A stretch of DNA of 64,000 nt from Slackia exigua ATCC 700122. GTDB taxonomy: Bacteria > Actinomycetota > Coriobacteriia > Coriobacteriales > Eggerthellaceae. The stretch lies in NCBI RefSeq assembly GCF_000162875.1, contig NZ_GG700630.1:1158968-1222967 (forward strand), written 5' to 3'. Of this stretch, positions 60,195 to 64,000 are shown in pieces (the first letter of the stretch is position 1; each line of letters opens with the position of its first letter). The notes beneath the pieces were generated by a model. The model did not search any database. It had not been told where the DNA came from and worked only from the letters and a program-made list of their open reading frames with translations. A program made the translations under genes and the position numbers.

Positions 60195-61334
60195 ATGGAT
60201 CTGCACATTCAATCGTTTTCGCTGAGAAACTTCCGCAACTACCGGTCGTTCGAGATGGACGACGTAGACCCCCTCACGATGTTCATCGGACCGAATGCCA
60301 CGGGAAAGAGCAATGTGCTCGAAGCCATTCAGCTCGTGACATCCGCAACGACGTTTCGCGGCGCGAAATCGAGGGAGATGATTCGATGGGGATGCGATTG
60401 TGCGGATGTGAAAGCCCATATTGTCTCCGATACCCGTGATCTCGAGACATCGATGAGGTTGACGGAAAGCAGCCGCAGCATCGCGGTAAACGGGAAACGG
60501 AAGCATGGTCAGGATGTTCTGGGAATCCTTCCTTCGGTGATGTTTTCTCCTGAGGATATGCAGCTTGTCACGGGAGCCCATGGATTCCGCAGGGATGCGT
60601 TGGATGCCTTGGGTTCTCAGCTCTCCCGTACCCATCGCGTGTTGAGGCGCGATTACCTGAAAATTGTAAAACATAAGAATTCCCTGATGAAAAACGGTAT
60701 TGAAGGATCTCTTCTTGATTCTGTGAACGATATGCTCGTAACGTCGGGCGCCCATCTCTACGTGTATAGGGCAGCGCTGTTCGATAATCTCGCGGTGCGT
60801 ATCGCGCGGGCTTATAGCGAGATTTCATCATCGGGAGAGACTCTCGATATGAGATACGTGCCGTCGTGGGAGGATGCGGATCTTTATTCCGATCGCATGC
60901 GGGATGCAGCGCATTTCTTCGAAGTCGAGGAATGTTCGAATCGTATGCGCAGGTCGTTATTCAATCGACATGATGAGGAAAGCCGCCGAGGCCGTGCGCT
61001 CGTCGGTCCCCATGCGGATAAGCTGTTCTTCTATCTTGATGGAAGGAATGCGACGCTTTACGGTTCGCAGGGGCAGCGCCGATCGATCGCTTTGTCGTGG
61101 AAAATCGCGGAAATCGGCCTCATAGAGGACGTTCTCGGTCTCAAGCCGATCCTCCTTCTCGATGATGTTGCCTCCGAGCTGGACGAATCACGACGTGAAG
61201 CGCTTATCGGTTTGCTTCATCACGATATACAGACGTTCATCACGACGACGGATATGGGAGCGTTCGAAAAATCAATCGCGAACGGCGCGCGCGTCGTCGA
61301 TATGCACTCTATTCATGCCGATGGGAGGGATTGA
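60195..61334 (+). CDS. recF: DNA repair and replication protein RecF
   Basis: An SMC-like ATPase of 379 residues. It starts F-S-L-R-N-F-R-N-Y with Walker A I-G-P-N-A-T-G-K-S-N (33-42). L-V-G-P-H and Q-G-Q-R-R-S-I-A lie near 270-300, with Walker B L-L-L-D-D-V-A-S-E-L-D. It loads RecA at gapped DNA with RecO and RecR. It begins 7 bases after the dnaN stop and precedes the DUF721 gene, which begins 1 base after its stop, showing a tight operon. Confidence 0.96.
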   Translation: MDLHIQSFSLRNFRNYRSFEMDDVDPLTMFIGPNATGKSNVLEAIQLVTSATTFRGAKSREMIRWGCDCADVKAHIVSDTRDLETSMRLTESSRSIAVNGKRKHGQDVLGILPSVMFSPEDMQLVTGAHGFRRDALDALGSQLSRTHRVLRRDYLKIVKHKNSLMKNGIEGSLLDSVNDMLVTSGAHLYVYRAALFDNLAVRIARAYSEISSSGETLDMRYVPSWEDADLYSDRMRDAAHFFEVEECSNRMRRSLFNRHDEESRRGRALVGPHADKLFFYLDGRNATLYGSQGQRRSIALSWKIAEIGLIEDVLGLKPILLLDDVASELDESRREALIGLLHHDIQTFITTTDMGAFEKSIANGARVVDMHSIHADGRD

Positions 61335-61335
61335 T

Positions 61336-61875
61336 ATGCCGCGGCGCATGAAATCGCTCAGCGAGGCGATGAGGACGACTCTCAAGAACATGTCGGATGA
61401 TTCGGGGGCCTTGCGCAAGGCCGCGCGCGCCGCTCAGGTTCGCGATATATGGAAACACCTGGTTGAACCTGCATTTCTCGAACATACGAATTCCGTGTTC
61501 ATCCTCACCGAGCAAGGCGTGAAGAAACTCGTCGTGTATGTTGACGACAGCATCTTCGCTGCCGAGCTCAATGCGCGTCGGGAACTTATCAAGATGCAGC
61601 TTGCGGGCAGGTTCGGGGAAGAGGTCGACGAGTTCCAAATCAGAATCTCGAAAGGAAGGCATAAGAACGTTCATCCGTTCATCGAGGATATGCCTTCCTT
61701 CGAACATGGGGATAAGAAGGCTTCAGGGCCTTTGCGGCGGCTTTCTTCCGAGGAGAAGGAATCGATCGAAGCCGATGCTATGGCCATCGAGGACCCCCGT
61801 ATTCGAAAAGCATTCGTGAGAGCCATGATTTCCGATTTAGAGTCGAATTTTGATGAAAGTAACCAAAAAAGGTAA
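61336..61875 (+). CDS. DUF721/DciA-like protein
   Basis: A 179-residue protein. A helical N-terminus (S-L-S-E-A-M-R-T-T-L) precedes the DUF721 core (V-R-D-I-W-K-H-L-V-E-P-A-F-L near 38-52 and L-V-V-Y-V-D-D-S-I-F-A-A-E-L-N near 70-85), then a basic tail. In bacteria without DnaC/DnaI, DUF721 proteins (DciA) are thought to load the replicative helicase; the window has dnaB but no dnaC/dnaI. The start at 61336 has ATGGGAGGGATTGAT; the in-frame longer start lies within recF. It sits in the recF-gyrB interval as in other Actinobacteria. Confidence 0.85.
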   Translation: MPRRMKSLSEAMRTTLKNMSDDSGALRKAARAAQVRDIWKHLVEPAFLEHTNSVFILTEQGVKKLVVYVDDSIFAAELNARRELIKMQLAGRFGEEVDEFQIRISKGRHKNVHPFIEDMPSFEHGDKKASGPLRRLSSEEKESIEADAMAIEDPRIRKAFVRAMISDLESNFDESNQKR

Positions 61876-61952
61876 ACATAAGGGCTTAAAACGCCTTCGA
61901 TTAGTTTTTAGAGGGGTTTTCCATAAAGTTATTAAAGGTATATTTATGGTAA

Positions 61953-63986
<2,034 letters not shown>

Positions 63987-64000
63987 CGAAGGAGTGCGAA
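63987..64000 (+). promoter_or_regulatory. Ribosome binding site of the next gene (probably gyrA)
   Basis: CGAAGGAGTGCGAA right after the gyrB stop contains AAGGAG at a distance that fits a start codon just past the window edge. That the gene is gyrA is inferred from usual gene order. Confidence 0.55.

Overview
The window looks like the chromosomal origin region of a high-GC member of the class Coriobacteriia, most like Eggerthellaceae (Slackia/Eggerthella-type). The grounds are the rpmH-rnpA-yidD-yidC-khpB-rsmG-parA-parB block facing dnaA-dnaN-recF-DUF721-gyrB across an AT-rich origin, the actinobacterial-style short YidC, and the Tat-exported FAD reductases with a 12-TM LuxR regulator. The genus cannot be fixed from the sequence alone. 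No insertion sequence, prophage or CRISPR array was found.

Layout. 1-9.8 kb: the 5' end of purB, two TrkA-type potassium regulators, a secreted double-psi beta-barrel protein, and a minus-strand membrane operon (PH-domain pair, hemolysin III family, CorC/HlyC family, PspC), then a MurE-type ligase. 9.9-17 kb: YqeY, an ECF sigma factor with its DUF4179 partner, cytochrome bd oxidase (cydAB), a degenerate NagB-like protein ending in six histidines, a HAD phosphatase and tRNA-Phe. 17.3-24.7 kb: a HemN-like radical SAM protein, purD, purA, dnaB, and the rpsF-ssb-rpsR-rplI operon. 25-33.5 kb: an anaerobic-respiration-type island with two Tat-exported flavin reductases, an FMN-binding lipoprotein, a novel membrane protein, a 12-TM LuxR regulator and a tandem-MarR regulator. 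33.6-38.7 kb: five tRNAs, a PrsA-like foldase, typA and a J-domain protein whose leader carries an 8-bp tandem repeat. 38.7-50.2 kb: an M28-like membrane protein split by a very large disordered insert, a coiled-coil membrane protein, a DinG-type exonuclease/helicase, ddl, reverse rubrerythrin and rlmN. 50.3-64 kb: segregation and replication-initiation genes around oriC (about 55.9-56.35 kb).

Replication and segregation. Most genes left of oriC are on the minus strand and all genes from 56.4 kb are on the plus strand, so genes mostly point away from oriC. Perfect DnaA boxes lie at 55935-55952 (two abutting) and 56268-56276. Three parS-type sites are visible. One lies inside the parA coding sequence, one overlaps the putative parA promoter, and one forms the stem-loop of the transcription terminator of the prsA-like gene 18 kb away. 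A GHKL-ATPase/winged-helix fusion gene sits between oriC and dnaA.

Points most worth following up are the GHKL-wHTH gene next to oriC, the catalytically degenerate NagB-like protein with its histidine tail, the split M28 protein, the FMN lipoprotein/FAD reductase/membrane protein operon, the parS-in-terminator arrangement, and the repeat-bearing leader of the J-domain gene.
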